From assembly GCA_963709665.1 (NCBI GenBank), contig CAVPWU010000011.1:270911-334910 (forward strand): DNA of 64,000 nt, read 5' to 3'. The DNA comes from DASZIT01 sp963709665 (GTDB lineage: Bacteria; Actinomycetota; Acidimicrobiia; Acidimicrobiales; RAAP-2). A program made the position numbers and the translations under genes. Shown piece after piece: positions 24,259-33,357 of the stretch; positions within the stretch are counted from its first letter, which is position 1; the number at the start of each line of letters is the position of its first letter. The notes beneath the pieces were generated by a model. The model ran no database searches. It worked only from the letters and a program-made list of their open reading frames with translations, and had not been told where the DNA came from.

Positions 24259-25254
24259 GTGCCCTCACCATCCGACCGTGCCGTGCCGCCCACCCTCGCC
24301 GTCCACCTGACACCCGACGACCTCCGGGGAGCCATGGAACGCGACGTCCGGGCCGGGCTCACCGCCGTCCCGAAGCAGATCCCCCCGGTCTACTTCTACG
24401 ACGACCGCGGGTCCCGTCTGTTCGACGAGATCACCCGCCTGCCGGAGTACTACCCGACCCGCTGCGAGCGCTGGATCCTCGAGACGTTCGCCAAGGAGAT
24501 GGCGCTGACCTCCGGGGCCGACGTGCTGGTGGAGCTGGGCGCCGGCACCTGCGACAAGTCGCGGGTCCTGCTCGACGCCATGCGGTCCACCGGGCTCCTG
24601 TCCCGGTACGTGCCGCTGGACGTCAGCAGCACCACCATCTGGGAGGCGGCCACCGCCCTGTCCGAGGAGTACCCCGGGGTGGCCGTCGACGCCGTGGTGG
24701 CCGACTTCCACCGGCACCTGGGCCTGCTGCCCACCGACGGGCGCCGGCTGATCGCCTTCCTGGGCGGCACCATCGGCAACCTCGACCCGGCCCAGCGCCG
24801 GCGGTTCCTGGTCGACCTGGACTGCGTGATGGACGCCGAGGACCGCCTGCTGATCGGCACCGACCTGGTCAAGGACCGGGAGCGCCTGGTCCGCGCCTAC
24901 GACGACGCCGCCGGGGTGACGGCGGCGTTCAACCGAAACGTGCTCGCCGTCCTCAACCGCGACCTCGGCGCCGACTTCGACCTCGACCGGTTCGACCACG
25001 TGGCCAGGTGGAACGAGGACGACCACCGGATCGAGATGTGGCTGCGGTCCACCGCCGACCAGGCCATCCGGATCGGCGACCTCGACCTCGACCTCACCTT
25101 CGCCGACGGCGAGGAGATGCTGACCGAGATCAGCACCAAGTTCACCCCCGAGGCGCTGGAGGCGGAGCTGGTGGAGTGCGGCTTCGTGGTGGACGCCGCC
25201 TGGCGGTCGGAGGGCGACGAGTTCCAGCTGACCCTCTGCCACCCGTACTGCTGA
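24259..25254 (+). CDS. egtD: L-histidine N-alpha-trimethyltransferase EgtD
   Basis: 331 residues. SAM-dependent enzyme that trimethylates histidine to hercynine, the substrate of EgtB. Visible: N-terminal PKQIPPVYFYDDRGSRLFDE, the SAM motif VELGAGTCDKSRVLL, FLGGTIGNLDPAQRRRFL and a C-terminal EISTKFTPEALEAELVECGF. GTG 24259 follows GGAGAG. In an operon with egtB; the two suffice for the first two steps of ergothioneine synthesis. Length and motifs are typical. Confidence 0.95.
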   Translation: MPSPSDRAVPPTLAVHLTPDDLRGAMERDVRAGLTAVPKQIPPVYFYDDRGSRLFDEITRLPEYYPTRCERWILETFAKEMALTSGADVLVELGAGTCDKSRVLLDAMRSTGLLSRYVPLDVSSTTIWEAATALSEEYPGVAVDAVVADFHRHLGLLPTDGRRLIAFLGGTIGNLDPAQRRRFLVDLDCVMDAEDRLLIGTDLVKDRERLVRAYDDAAGVTAAFNRNVLAVLNRDLGADFDLDRFDHVARWNEDDHRIEMWLRSTADQAIRIGDLDLDLTFADGEEMLTEISTKFTPEALEAELVECGFVVDAAWRSEGDEFQLTLCHPYC

Positions 25255-25352
25255 AGCGGGCGGGGGACGGCCCCGCCGGGGGACGGGTCAGCCGTTCCGG
25301 CCGGGGGGACGGGTCGCACGGCCCGCGGGCGGGGTCGGTCGTCCCGGCCGGC

Positions 25353-26717
25353 CTAGCTCGAGGCCAGGTCCTTCAGGGCCGGCTCGATGGCCCGGTGGAA
25401 GGTGGGATAGGCGTAGATCATGTGCCGGAGGGTCTCGGTCGGCACCTCGGCGTGCACGGCCAGGGTGAGCAGGCCCAGCACCTCACCGCCCATCGGACCG
25501 GCCGACGAGGCCCCCACCAGCACGCCCCGGTCGGCGTCCTCCACCAGCTTGATGTAGCCGCGGTTGCCGGCCTTGTGGATCCAGCCCCGGGCCGAGGTCT
25601 CGAGCTCCGTGAACCCCACGTTCACCCGCAGGCCCTTCTCCCGGGCCGCCCGCTCGTTGAGGCCCACCGAGCCGATCTCCGGGTCGGTGAAGGTGACCCG
25701 GGGCACGGCCCGGTAGTCGGCCGGGGTCACCGGCTCGCCCAGGATGTCGTGGACCACGATGTCGGCCTGGTACATCGACACGTGGGTGAACGCCCCCTTG
25801 GCGGTCACGTCGCCGACCGCCCACACCCCCTCCACCACCCGGAGATGGTCGTCCACGGGGACGGCGCGGGCATCGGCGGCGATCCCCAGCGACTCGAGCC
25901 CCAGGCCGGCCAGGGACGGGCGCCGGCCGGTGGCCACCAGCAGGCGCTCCACCACCACCGGGGACACGCCCCCGACGTGGAGGGTGAACTGCCCGTCCTG
26001 GTGGGCCACCGATTCGATGGTCACCCCGGTGAGCACGCCGATCCCCTCGTCGGCGAAGACCTCGGCCAGTAGCTCCCCGGCCTCGGGCTCCTCGGGCCCC
26101 ATCAGCCGGGGACCCAGCTCCAGCACCGTCACCCGGGACCCGAACCGCGAGAAGACCTGGGCCAGCTCCACCCCGATCGGGCCGCCGCCGATGATGGCCA
26201 GCGAGGCGGGGACCTCCTCGGTCTCGATGGCGTCGCGGTTGTTCCAGGCCGGCACGTCGGCCAGCCCGGGGATGGGCGGGCTCCACGAGGTCGCCCCCAC
26301 CCCCAGCACCACCGCCCGGGAGGCCTCGAAGGTCCGGTCCCCCACCACCACCGTCGAGGGCCCCTCGAGGTGCGCCCACCCCCGGACGAACCGGCCGCCC
26401 TTCCGCTCGAACCGCTCGACGGCCACCGTGTCGTCCCAGTCGTCGGTGGCCTCCTTCCGGATGCGCTCGGCGACCGGGGCCCAGGCGGGCGTCACCGACG
26501 ACTCCCCGGCGATGCCCGGGATGCGACGTCCCTCGGCCAGGAGGTCGGAGCCCCGGATCATCATCTTGGAGGGGATGCACCCCCAGTAGGGGCACTCGCC
26601 GCCCACCAGGCGCCCGTCGATCCCGACCACGTCGAGGCCGGCCTCGGCCAGCCGCTCGGCGACGTCCTCACTCCCCGGTCCCATCCCCACCACGATCACT
26701 TCAGCGTGCTCGGTCAC
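25353..26717 (-). CDS. FAD/NAD(P)-dependent disulfide oxidoreductase (dihydrolipoyl/mercuric-reductase fold)
   Basis: About 454 residues. FAD motif VIVVGMGPGSEDVAERLAEA, redox-active pair CPYWGC in GGECPYWGCIPSK, NAD(P) motif IIGGGPIGVELAQVFSRFG, the second FAD strand VEGVWAVGDVTAKGAFTH, and a dimer-interface end AYPTFHRAIEPAL in which the usual His-Pro is Tyr-Pro while the catalytic-type His and Glu remain. The substrate is unclear (mycothione-, lipoamide- or quinone-type reductase). GTG 26717 has GAGGAG before it. It converges with egtD, 98 bp away, so it is not in that operon; a thiol-redox link is only suggestive. Confidence 0.85.
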   Translation of the reverse strand: MTEHAEVIVVGMGPGSEDVAERLAEAGLDVVGIDGRLVGGECPYWGCIPSKMMIRGSDLLAEGRRIPGIAGESSVTPAWAPVAERIRKEATDDWDDTVAVERFERKGGRFVRGWAHLEGPSTVVVGDRTFEASRAVVLGVGATSWSPPIPGLADVPAWNNRDAIETEEVPASLAIIGGGPIGVELAQVFSRFGSRVTVLELGPRLMGPEEPEAGELLAEVFADEGIGVLTGVTIESVAHQDGQFTLHVGGVSPVVVERLLVATGRRPSLAGLGLESLGIAADARAVPVDDHLRVVEGVWAVGDVTAKGAFTHVSMYQADIVVHDILGEPVTPADYRAVPRVTFTDPEIGSVGLNERAAREKGLRVNVGFTELETSARGWIHKAGNRGYIKLVEDADRGVLVGASSAGPMGGEVLGLLTLAVHAEVPTETLRHMIYAYPTFHRAIEPALKDLASS

Positions 26718-27009
26718 GGCGCTCCTCGCTCTGTTCCGTCGTTCCACGGCTCCGGTCGTCCACCGTCCCACCGTCCCACCGCCCCACCGCCGATGGCCAA
26801 CCCGCCCCTCGGCCCCGGCCGGCCCGCCCCCGGGTCTACCGCACGGGCTGGTCGGCCGTTCGGCGACCGCCCGACCCGCCCCGCCCCGACCCCTCCCGCC
26901 CCCGGGCCCCCCCGCCCCCCGGGCCCCCGGTCGGCCCCTCCCGCCTCCTCCATCGGACCCGGTCGGCACCGGAGGGAACATGCCCGGGCGCCCGGGCGTT
27001 GAACCTCAC
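26718..27009. other. Divergent gap of pyrimidine/C-rich low complexity
   Basis: 292 bp between divergent genes. On the plus strand 26755-26975 is dominated by CCCACCG and CCCGCCCC-type runs (CCACCGTCCCACCG occurs in tandem near 26761). No reading frame, palindrome or promoter consensus is convincing. The reverse strand is G-rich, which could form quadruplex-like structures. Confidence 0.5.
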
Positions 27010-27303
27010 ATGACCGTACGAGCGACATGGAACGGCGCCGTTCTCGCCGAAAGTGACCGGACCGTGGTGGTGGAGGGCAACCACTACTTCCCCGACGACC
27101 AGGTGCACTCGGAGTACTTCGAGGCCAGCGACACCCGGTCGGTCTGCCCGTGGAAGGGCACCGCCAGCTACCGGACGGTGACCGTCGACGGGGCCCGCAA
27201 CGAGGACGCCGCCTGGTACTACCCGGAGCCGAAGGACGCCGCCAAGGAGATCCTCGGCCACACCGCCTTCTGGAAGGGCGTGGAGGTCTCCGAGGTCGCC
27301 TGA
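27010..27303 (+). CDS. DUF427 domain protein
   Basis: 97 residues, standard length for a single DUF427 beta-tent domain. Hallmarks are VVVEGNHYFPDDQVHSEYF, the Cys-containing SVCPWKGTASY and DAAWYYPEPKDAAKEI. The biochemical function of the family is unknown. ATG 27010 has no ribosome site; a leaderless transcript is plausible. Single-gene unit. Confidence 0.85.
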   Translation: MTVRATWNGAVLAESDRTVVVEGNHYFPDDQVHSEYFEASDTRSVCPWKGTASYRTVTVDGARNEDAAWYYPEPKDAAKEILGHTAFWKGVEVSEVA

Positions 27304-27387
27304 GTCTCCGCGATCGCCGGAGGCTCCGAGGTCGCCGGAGTCGCCGGACGCCGGCCCCGGGTCGACCGGGGGACCTCGGTCCCCGTC

Positions 27388-28428
27388 TCAGCCCCGACGA
27401 CGGGCGATGTCGAAGCAGGCGATCGATCCCGCCGTGGCCACGTTGAGCGACGACAGGGTGCCGTGCTGGGGGATGGCGGCCAGGGCGTCGCACCGCTTCC
27501 GGGTGAGCGGAGCCAGCCCGTCGCCCTCGGAGCCGACCACCAGCGCCACCGGCTGATCGCCCAGCGGAAGGTCGTAGAGGGAGCGGGGGGCGTCGCCGTC
27601 GAGGCCCACCGTCCAGAGGCCCAGGCTCGACATCCGCTGGAGGGCGCTGGGCACCCCGGGCACCAGCGTCATCCGGAGGTACTCGATGGCGCCGGCCGCC
27701 ACCTTGGCCACCGTGGGGGAGAGATGGGCGGAGCGGTGCTTGGGGAGCACGATGCCGGTCACCCCGGCGCACTCCGCGCTCCGCAGCAGGTTCCCCAGGT
27801 TGTGGGGGTCGGTGACCCCGTCGAACACCAGCAGGAACGGCGGACGACCCTTACCGGTCGGCTGGCACAGTTCCTCGAGGTCGGTGCCCTCCACCGCCGA
27901 GGCCAGGGCCACCACCCCCTGGGGTCCCTCGGTGCGGGCCACCTGGTCGATCCGGCGGCGCGAGACCCGCTCCACCTTCACCCGCCGCTTGACCGCCAAC
28001 GCCTCGATCTCGTCGAGGATGGCCGCCGGGTCCATGCCCTCGGCCACCAGCAGCTGCCGGACCCGCCGCCGGTTGGCGTGCAGCAGCTCCCGGACCGCCT
28101 GGCGGCCCTCCACCTGCTCGCCCCCCAGGCCGACCGACTCGCTCCGTCGACGATCACCCGGTCGGTCCCGGTCGTCGTCAGCCCGGCGGACGGGACCTGC
28201 CCCGCCCCCGGCGCGGGCGCCGCGGCCGGAGCCTCCACCCGCACCACGCCCGCCCGACCCGGCGGAGCCGCCCCGGCCACCGGCACTCCCGCCCCGGCCG
28301 CCGGCACCCCCCCGACCGGCCGCGCTCCCGCCCCGGGCCCCCGCCCCGCCCTTGCCCGCCGAGCTCCCGCCCCAGGCCCCGGGTCCGGTGCGCTTGGGCG
28401 GGCGTCCCCGCCCGGATCCCGGGCTCAC
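27388..28428 (-). CDS. rlmB: 23S rRNA (guanosine-2'-O-)-methyltransferase, RlmB/TrmH family
   Basis: About 346 residues. A Gly/Arg/Ala/Ser-rich N-terminal extension of ~95 residues (repeats such as GGRGGSAG) precedes the substrate-binding domain (GLGGEQVEGRQAVRELL) and the SPOUT knot methyltransferase domain (VFDGVTDPHNLGNLLRSAEC; LVVGSEGDGLAPL; LSSLNVATAGSIACFDIAR). It methylates the 2'-OH of a guanosine in 23S rRNA with SAM. GTG 28428 overlaps the ispF stop as GTGA. Last gene of the ispD-ispF-rlmB chain; cysS, often found between ispF and rlmB in actinobacteria, is absent. Confidence 0.92.
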   Translation of the reverse strand: MSPGSGRGRPPKRTGPGAWGGSSAGKGGAGARGGSAAGRGGAGGRGGSAGGRGGSAGSGGRGAGGGSGRGARAGGGAGPVRRADDDRDRPGDRRRSESVGLGGEQVEGRQAVRELLHANRRRVRQLLVAEGMDPAAILDEIEALAVKRRVKVERVSRRRIDQVARTEGPQGVVALASAVEGTDLEELCQPTGKGRPPFLLVFDGVTDPHNLGNLLRSAECAGVTGIVLPKHRSAHLSPTVAKVAAGAIEYLRMTLVPGVPSALQRMSSLGLWTVGLDGDAPRSLYDLPLGDQPVALVVGSEGDGLAPLTRKRCDALAAIPQHGTLSSLNVATAGSIACFDIARRRG

Positions 28429-28973
28429 GACCGGCCCCCCGGGATCGCCCCGGCTCCGTCGCCCAGCGGCGCCAGCAGGACCACCGCCGTGCAGGCGATC
28501 CCCTCGGCGCGGCCCAGGGCGCCCAGGCCCTCGGCCCGGGTGGCCTTGACGTTCACCGGGGCGCCGAGGGCGGTCGACAGCCGCTCGGACATGGCCTCGA
28601 CCCTGGACGCCAGCCTGGGTCGCTCCGCCACCACCGTGCAGTCGCCGTTCACCGGCGTCCAGCCCGCCTCGGCGGCCAACGCCACCACCTGGGCGAGCAG
28701 GGCGATGCTGTCGGCCCCCGCCCACGCCGGATCGGTGTCGGGAGCGTGGCGGCCCAGGTCACCGAGGCCGGCCGCCCCCAGGACGGCGTCGGCGACGGCG
28801 TGGGCCACCACGTCGGCGTCGCTGTGCCCCTCCAACCCGGTCACGCCCTCCCCGGTGATCGCCACCCCACCCAGGACCAGGGGGCGGTCGGGGTCGTCGG
28901 AGAACCGGTGGACGTCGATGCCCTGCCCCACCCGGAACCCGGCGGCCGGCCCGGGGGCCGGGCCGGCGGTCAC
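28425..28973 (-). CDS. ispF: 2-C-methyl-D-erythritol 2,4-cyclodiphosphate synthase
   Basis: 182 residues. IspF cyclises CDP-methylerythritol 2-phosphate to MEcPP in the non-mevalonate isoprenoid pathway. Zinc ligands Asp and His are in GIDVHRF and the third in GHSDADVV; the tail ends with LGRAEGIACTAVVLL. GTG 28973 overlaps the ispD stop as GTGA. The N-terminal ~12 and C-terminal ~12 residues are low-complexity extensions. Confidence 0.96.
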   Translation of the reverse strand: MTAGPAPGPAAGFRVGQGIDVHRFSDDPDRPLVLGGVAITGEGVTGLEGHSDADVVAHAVADAVLGAAGLGDLGRHAPDTDPAWAGADSIALLAQVVALAAEAGWTPVNGDCTVVAERPRLASRVEAMSERLSTALGAPVNVKATRAEGLGALGRAEGIACTAVVLLAPLGDGAGAIPGGRS

Positions 28974-29626
28974 GGCACCGCCCCGGAGGGCAGCAGCGCC
29001 TCGGCCACGGTCAGGTCCTCGGGGTAGGTCAGCTTCAGGTTGGTGGGTACGCCGGGCACGGTGCGCACCGTAGCCCCGCGGGCCTCCAGGAGCCCCGCAT
29101 CGTCGGTGGCCTCCCCGCCGGCGGCGTGGGCGGCCCGGAGGGTGGAGGCCACGAACGCCTGGGGGGTCTGGACGGTCACCATCCCGGCGCGGTCGACGGT
29201 GGCGGTCACCACCCCGTCGGTCACCCGCTTCACCGTGTCGGACACCGGCACCACCGGGATGGCCCCGTCGGCCCCCCCGGACACCACGGCTGCCACCACC
29301 GCCTCGAAGAGCGAGGGCGGGGCCAGCGGGCGGGCGGCGTCGTGGATGACGATCACCGCCGCCTCCTCCGGCACCGCGGCCAGGCCCGCCCGGACCGAGG
29401 CGCTCCGGGAGTCGCCACCGGCCACCACCAGGTCGGCACCCCAGGCATCGTCGGTCGTCACGGCCCCGGAGCCGTCCGGGTCGCCACCGGCCGGCACCAC
29501 CACCACCACGCCGGAGGCCACCGACCGGGCGGCCTGCACCGACCAGGCGATGACCGGTCGACCGGCCAGCTCGAGGAACTGCTTGGGGCGGCCGAACCGG
29601 GTTCCGGTGCCCCCCGCCACCACCAC
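28970..29626 (-). CDS. ispD: 2-C-methyl-D-erythritol 4-phosphate cytidylyltransferase
   Basis: 218 residues. IspD attaches CMP to MEP. CTP-binding loop VVAGGTGTRFGRPKQFLEL, then AGGDSRSASVRAGL, VIHDAARPL and VQTPQAFVASTLRAAH. The frame allows GTG 29626 as the only usable start; it shortens the first strand slightly and has no clear ribosome site, so coupling to carD (stop at 29650) is likely. Operon with ispF. Confidence 0.93.
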   Translation of the reverse strand: MVVAGGTGTRFGRPKQFLELAGRPVIAWSVQAARSVASGVVVVVPAGGDPDGSGAVTTDDAWGADLVVAGGDSRSASVRAGLAAVPEEAAVIVIHDAARPLAPPSLFEAVVAAVVSGGADGAIPVVPVSDTVKRVTDGVVTATVDRAGMVTVQTPQAFVASTLRAAHAAGGEATDDAGLLEARGATVRTVPGVPTNLKLTYPEDLTVAEALLPSGAVP

Positions 29627-29649
29627 GGCCCAGACCGGGGCCCCTGGGC

Positions 29650-30126
29650 TCAGGGAAGCGCCTCGTCGAGCCGCAGCTCGGCGGTCTCCTCGTCGACGGC
29701 CAGGGCGAAGGTCAGCTCGGACACCAGGATCTGGCGGGCCCGGCTGAGCATGCGCTTCTCGCCGGCCGACAGCCCCTTGTCCTTGTCCCGGATCGACAGG
29801 TTCCGGACCACTTCGGCCACCTGGTAGATGTCGCCGGACCGGAGCTTCTCCGAGTGGTTCTTGTACCGCCGCGACCAGTTGGTGGGCATCCGGGCCTCCT
29901 TCTTCCGGAGCACCGCGAACACCTCCTCGACCTCTTCGTCGTTGATGACCTCGCGGAGGCCGACGCCTTCCGTGTTGTCGGCCGGGACCATGAGGGTCAG
30001 ATCCCCGTAGGCGAGACGGAGTACCAGGTACTCCTTCTTCTCTCCGAAGGCCTCCTTGGTCTCGCGTCGTTCAACGACAGCCGCGCCGTGGTGCGGATAG
30101 ACGACCTTGTCACCGATGTCGAACAC
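29650..30126 (-). CDS. carD: CarD-family RNA-polymerase-binding transcription regulator
   Basis: 158 residues. N-terminal RNAP-interaction Tudor-like domain (VFDIGDKVVYPHHGAAVVE, LVLRLAYGDLTLMVP) and a C-terminal helical DNA-binding domain (NWSRRYKNHSEKLRSGDIYQ, LSAGEKRMLSRARQIL) with the conserved Trp that stabilises the open complex. It regulates rRNA and housekeeping promoters in actinobacteria. GTG 30126 has GGAGGAACG directly upstream. Heads the carD-ispD-ispF-rlmB cluster, the usual actinobacterial order. Confidence 0.96.
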   Translation of the reverse strand: MFDIGDKVVYPHHGAAVVERRETKEAFGEKKEYLVLRLAYGDLTLMVPADNTEGVGLREVINDEEVEEVFAVLRKKEARMPTNWSRRYKNHSEKLRSGDIYQVAEVVRNLSIRDKDKGLSAGEKRMLSRARQILVSELTFALAVDEETAELRLDEALP

Positions 30127-30261
30127 CGTTCCTCCTGGCGTTGCGTGCTGATCCCGGGCAGGTGAGCGACATCGGGACCGCGTAGACGAAGCAACCAAGG
30201 GTACACGGTGCCGGGTCCCTCCCCGACCCGCCCCCCGACGCCACCGCCGGTGTGCCTGCGC

Positions 30262-31353
30262 CTACTGGTAGCGCTCGAAGATGCTGGTCTCGGCCAGCCG
30301 GGCCAGGCCCTCCTTGACCGAGCGGGCCTTGGCCACCCCCACGCCCTCCACCTGCTCGAGCTCGGTCAGCGAGGCCCGCATGATCTGCTGCAGGTTCACG
30401 AACCGGTCCACGATGCGCTCGATGATGGTGTCCGACAGGCGGGGCAGGCGGTGGAGGAGCCGGTAGCCACGGGGCTCCACCCCGGAGTGGATGTCGGTGA
30501 GGGAGGCGGGCAGGGAGAGCACCTCGGTCACCCGATGGACGTCCACCAGCTCGTCGGGCGTCAGGTTGGCCAGCCGGGTGGCGGCCCGCTCGACGGCGTC
30601 GGCCCGCTGGGCGGGAGCCGGGGAGGTGTGCCGGAGGTAGTCCCGGATGACCAGGCGCAGCGAGTCGGACACCCCGTCCATCAGCTCGGCCAGCTGCAGC
30701 CGGACCAGGCGGCCGTCGTCGCCCAGCTCCACCAGGTACCCGGAGACCTCGTCGGCGATCCGCACCACCATCTCCGCCGACTGGAGGGCGGCGGCCACGT
30801 CCCCCACCGACACGGTGTCCTCCACCTCGAGGGAGGACAGACCGGTGAGCGTGACGTCGAACCGGCTCCGGAAGCGCTCCAGGGTGGCCAGGGCCTGGTC
30901 GGCACGGTCGCGGAGCCAGCTGATCGGCTGCAGGGTGTGCTTCTGGTCGTTCCGGTAGACGGCGATGATCGACATGGCGGCCGACACCGACAGCACCGGG
31001 ACGTCGATCGACCGGGCGACCCGCTCGGCGGTGCGGTGGCGGGTCCCCGTCTCGGTGGTGGGGATGGAGGCCTTGGGCATCAGGTGGACGTTGGCCCGGG
31101 CGATACGGGAGGCGTCCGAGGCCAGGATGATGGCGCCGTCCATTTTGGCCAGCTCCGACAGTCGCTGGGGGCTGAACTCGGCGTCGAGCAGGAAGCCCCC
31201 CGAGCAGATGGAGAGCACCGCCGGGTCGTCGCCCACCACCACCAGGGCGCCCCGCTTGGCCTGCAGTACCCGGTCGAGACCGTCGCGCAACGGCCGTCCC
31301 GGCGCGGCCATGGCCAGTGCCTCGTTGAGCGCCGTCTGCTGGCGAGTGCTCAC
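30262..31353 (-). CDS. disA: DNA integrity scanning diadenylate cyclase DisA
   Basis: 363 residues, normal length. The N-terminal DAC domain has the active-site motifs KMDGAIILASD (DGA) and TGTRHRTAERVAR (RHR) that condense two ATP to c-di-AMP; a helical linker and C-terminal HhH domain (LEQVEGVGVAKARSVKEG) bind branched DNA. GTG 31353 is the start. It lies downstream of radA, 106 bp away, the standard actinobacterial arrangement; RadA is known to modulate DisA activity in other bacteria. Between the two is a 7-bp hairpin (CCGACAG/CTGTCGG, 31403-31420). Confidence 0.95.
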   Translation of the reverse strand: MSTRQQTALNEALAMAAPGRPLRDGLDRVLQAKRGALVVVGDDPAVLSICSGGFLLDAEFSPQRLSELAKMDGAIILASDASRIARANVHLMPKASIPTTETGTRHRTAERVARSIDVPVLSVSAAMSIIAVYRNDQKHTLQPISWLRDRADQALATLERFRSRFDVTLTGLSSLEVEDTVSVGDVAAALQSAEMVVRIADEVSGYLVELGDDGRLVRLQLAELMDGVSDSLRLVIRDYLRHTSPAPAQRADAVERAATRLANLTPDELVDVHRVTEVLSLPASLTDIHSGVEPRGYRLLHRLPRLSDTIIERIVDRFVNLQQIMRASLTELEQVEGVGVAKARSVKEGLARLAETSIFERYQ

Positions 31354-31402
31354 CGGCGAATGGTACCCGCCGGCACCGTCGGGCGCCCTGGAAACGCGGG
31401 CC

Positions 31403-31420
31403 CCGACAGTCCGCTGTCGG
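31403..31420. promoter_or_regulatory. Small hairpin in the radA-disA gap
   Basis: Perfect 7-bp stem CCGACAG / CTGTCGG with a TCCG loop, midway between radA (stop 31460) and disA (start 31353). It could attenuate read-through or be an operator; nothing else supports a function. Confidence 0.35.
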
Positions 31421-31459
31421 TCACCTGGACGGTGCCCACCACTCGGCCGACCCGGGCGG

Positions 31460-33076
31460 TCACCGACCGTCCTCGTCCGCAGCGATATCCGCGGCGATGT
31501 CCCGGAAGGGGTCCGGGTCCCCGTCCCGGCCGACGGGCGCACTCCCGTCCCCGGCGGGGGCATCCCCGTCGGCCCGGAACCTCCGGTCGATCGCCTCGAG
31601 GGCGGCCTCGAGCTCCTCGTCGTCCGACCCCCCGTCCCCGTGCACCACCGTCAGGTCCCCCATCGACCGGCGGTGACGCGGCACGTCCGGGGTCGGGGGC
31701 GGCCCCACGCCGCACAGGTCGAGCGCCCCGGCCACGGTCTCCGCCCGGATCAGCTCCATGCCGGCCGGTCCGGCCGGTGAGTTGCCGGGCACCACCGCCC
31801 GCCGGAATCCGAGGCGGGCCGCCTCCTCGAGCCGCTTGCCCACATTGTCGACCTGCCGGACCTCACCACCCAGTCCCACCTCGCCCAGCGCCACCAGGTC
31901 GGGCGGGAGCGGGCGACCGGTGGCGGCCGACGCCACCGCCAGGGCCACCGCCAGGTCGGCGGCGGGCTCGGTGACCCGCACCCCGCCGGCCACCGAGGCG
32001 AACACGTCGAGCCGGGGAAGGTCGAGGCCGGAGTACCGCGCCAGCACGGCCAGGGTCATGACCAGACGACTGCCGTCCAGGCCGACCACCGACCGTTTGG
32101 GGGTTGCCGCCCCCATGGGCGTCACCAGGGCCTGGAGCTCCACCAGGAGGGTCCTGCGGCCCTGCATGGCCGGGAGCACGCTGCCACCCGCCACCCCGGG
32201 CCGCCGGTCCCCGAGGAGCAGGCGCCCGGGGTCGTCCACCCGGTTGAGGCCGTGGTCGGCCATTTCGAACAGTCCCAGCTCGCCGGTGGGCCCGTAACGG
32301 TGCTTGACCGCCACCAGCAGCCGGAGCGAGTGGTGACGGTCACCCTCGAAGGAGAGCACGGTGTCGACCATGTGCTCGAGCGCCCGGGGACCCGCCAACG
32401 AGCCGTCCTTGGTGACATGGCCGACCAGCACCACCGCCACCTGCCGGGCCTTGGCCAGGCCGACCAGCTGGTCGGCGCACTCCCGGACCTGGGTGACGCT
32501 CCCGGGCACCCCACCGGCCCGGCGCTGGCCGGCGGTGGCCGGACCCACCGCCACCGCCTGGATGGAGTCCACCACCACCAGGTCGCAGTCGGTCTCCACC
32601 ACGGCGGCGGCCACCGCTCCCACATCGGTCACCGGCAGGATGAGGAGGCCGGGCGGCACCGCCCCCAGCCGCTCGGCCCGCAGGCGGACCTGGTGGGCCG
32701 ACTCCTCGGCGGAGACCAGCAGCACCCGGTGGCCGGCGGCGGCCCGGGCCATCAGCACCTGCAGCAGCAGGGTCGACTTGCCGATGCCCGGCTCGCCCCC
32801 CAGGAGGGTGACCGAGCCCGGCACCAGCCCGCCGGCCAGCACCCGGTCGAATTCGTCCACCCCGGTGGAGATGGCCTTGGCCTCGCTCAGGTCCACCGAC
32901 GACAGGGGCATGGGCATGGCCGAGAGGTCCAGCTCGTTCACCGCCTGCACCAGCGGGTCGAGGGCGGACTCCTCCACCAGGGTGTTCCACTCCCCGCAGG
33001 TCGGGCAGCGGCCCACCCACTGGGGCGTGGTGGCACCGCAGTCGATGCAACGGTGGCGTCGGATGGTCTTGGCCAT
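31460..33076 (-). CDS. radA: DNA repair protein RadA
   Basis: 538 residues, longer than the usual ~455-460 because of an acidic/Gly-Asp tail of ~75 residues (after ~460). N-terminal zinc finger with C10, C13, C24 and C27 (CIDCGATTPQWVGRCPTC), Walker A GGEPGIGKSTLLL, Walker B LVVVDSIQAVAVG, the RadA motif KHRYGPTGELGLFEM (KNRFG variant) and a Lon-protease-like C-terminal domain. It drives branch migration in recombinational repair. ATG 33076. Followed by disA. Confidence 0.95.
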   Translation of the reverse strand: MAKTIRRHRCIDCGATTPQWVGRCPTCGEWNTLVEESALDPLVQAVNELDLSAMPMPLSSVDLSEAKAISTGVDEFDRVLAGGLVPGSVTLLGGEPGIGKSTLLLQVLMARAAAGHRVLLVSAEESAHQVRLRAERLGAVPPGLLILPVTDVGAVAAAVVETDCDLVVVDSIQAVAVGPATAGQRRAGGVPGSVTQVRECADQLVGLAKARQVAVVLVGHVTKDGSLAGPRALEHMVDTVLSFEGDRHHSLRLLVAVKHRYGPTGELGLFEMADHGLNRVDDPGRLLLGDRRPGVAGGSVLPAMQGRRTLLVELQALVTPMGAATPKRSVVGLDGSRLVMTLAVLARYSGLDLPRLDVFASVAGGVRVTEPAADLAVALAVASAATGRPLPPDLVALGEVGLGGEVRQVDNVGKRLEEAARLGFRRAVVPGNSPAGPAGMELIRAETVAGALDLCGVGPPPTPDVPRHRRSMGDLTVVHGDGGSDDEELEAALEAIDRRFRADGDAPAGDGSAPVGRDGDPDPFRDIAADIAADEDGR

Positions 33077-33254
33077 GGGGCGATGGTAGGGAACGGGTGC
33101 GACAGGTGGGGCCATGGTGCGCCGATCGGGGCTGCAGCCGGCTCCGATCGTGCACCTTGGCACTCCGCCCGCCCCGCCGGACCCGCCCCGCCACCCACCA
33201 CGACCCGCCACCCACCACCCGCTCCGGTCCGGTCGATCCGGGCCCCGGAACGGC

Positions 33255-33287
33255 CGAACCCCCCGCCACCAGGTGACAGGGGGTTCG
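33255..33287 (-). terminator. Probable clpC terminator hairpin
   Basis: 9-bp perfect inverted repeat CGAACCCCC / GGGGGTTCG with a 15-base loop that contains a further CACC/GGTG pairing, about 70 bp beyond the clpC stop at 33358. No T tract. The rest of the 281-bp clpC-radA gap is C-rich without visible signals. Confidence 0.55.
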
Positions 33288-33357
33288 CAGTACCGCATCG
33301 GGCCCACCGGTCGGCCCCGCCCGGCAGCGCCGGTGGACCGCCCGGGGCGGGCCGGGG

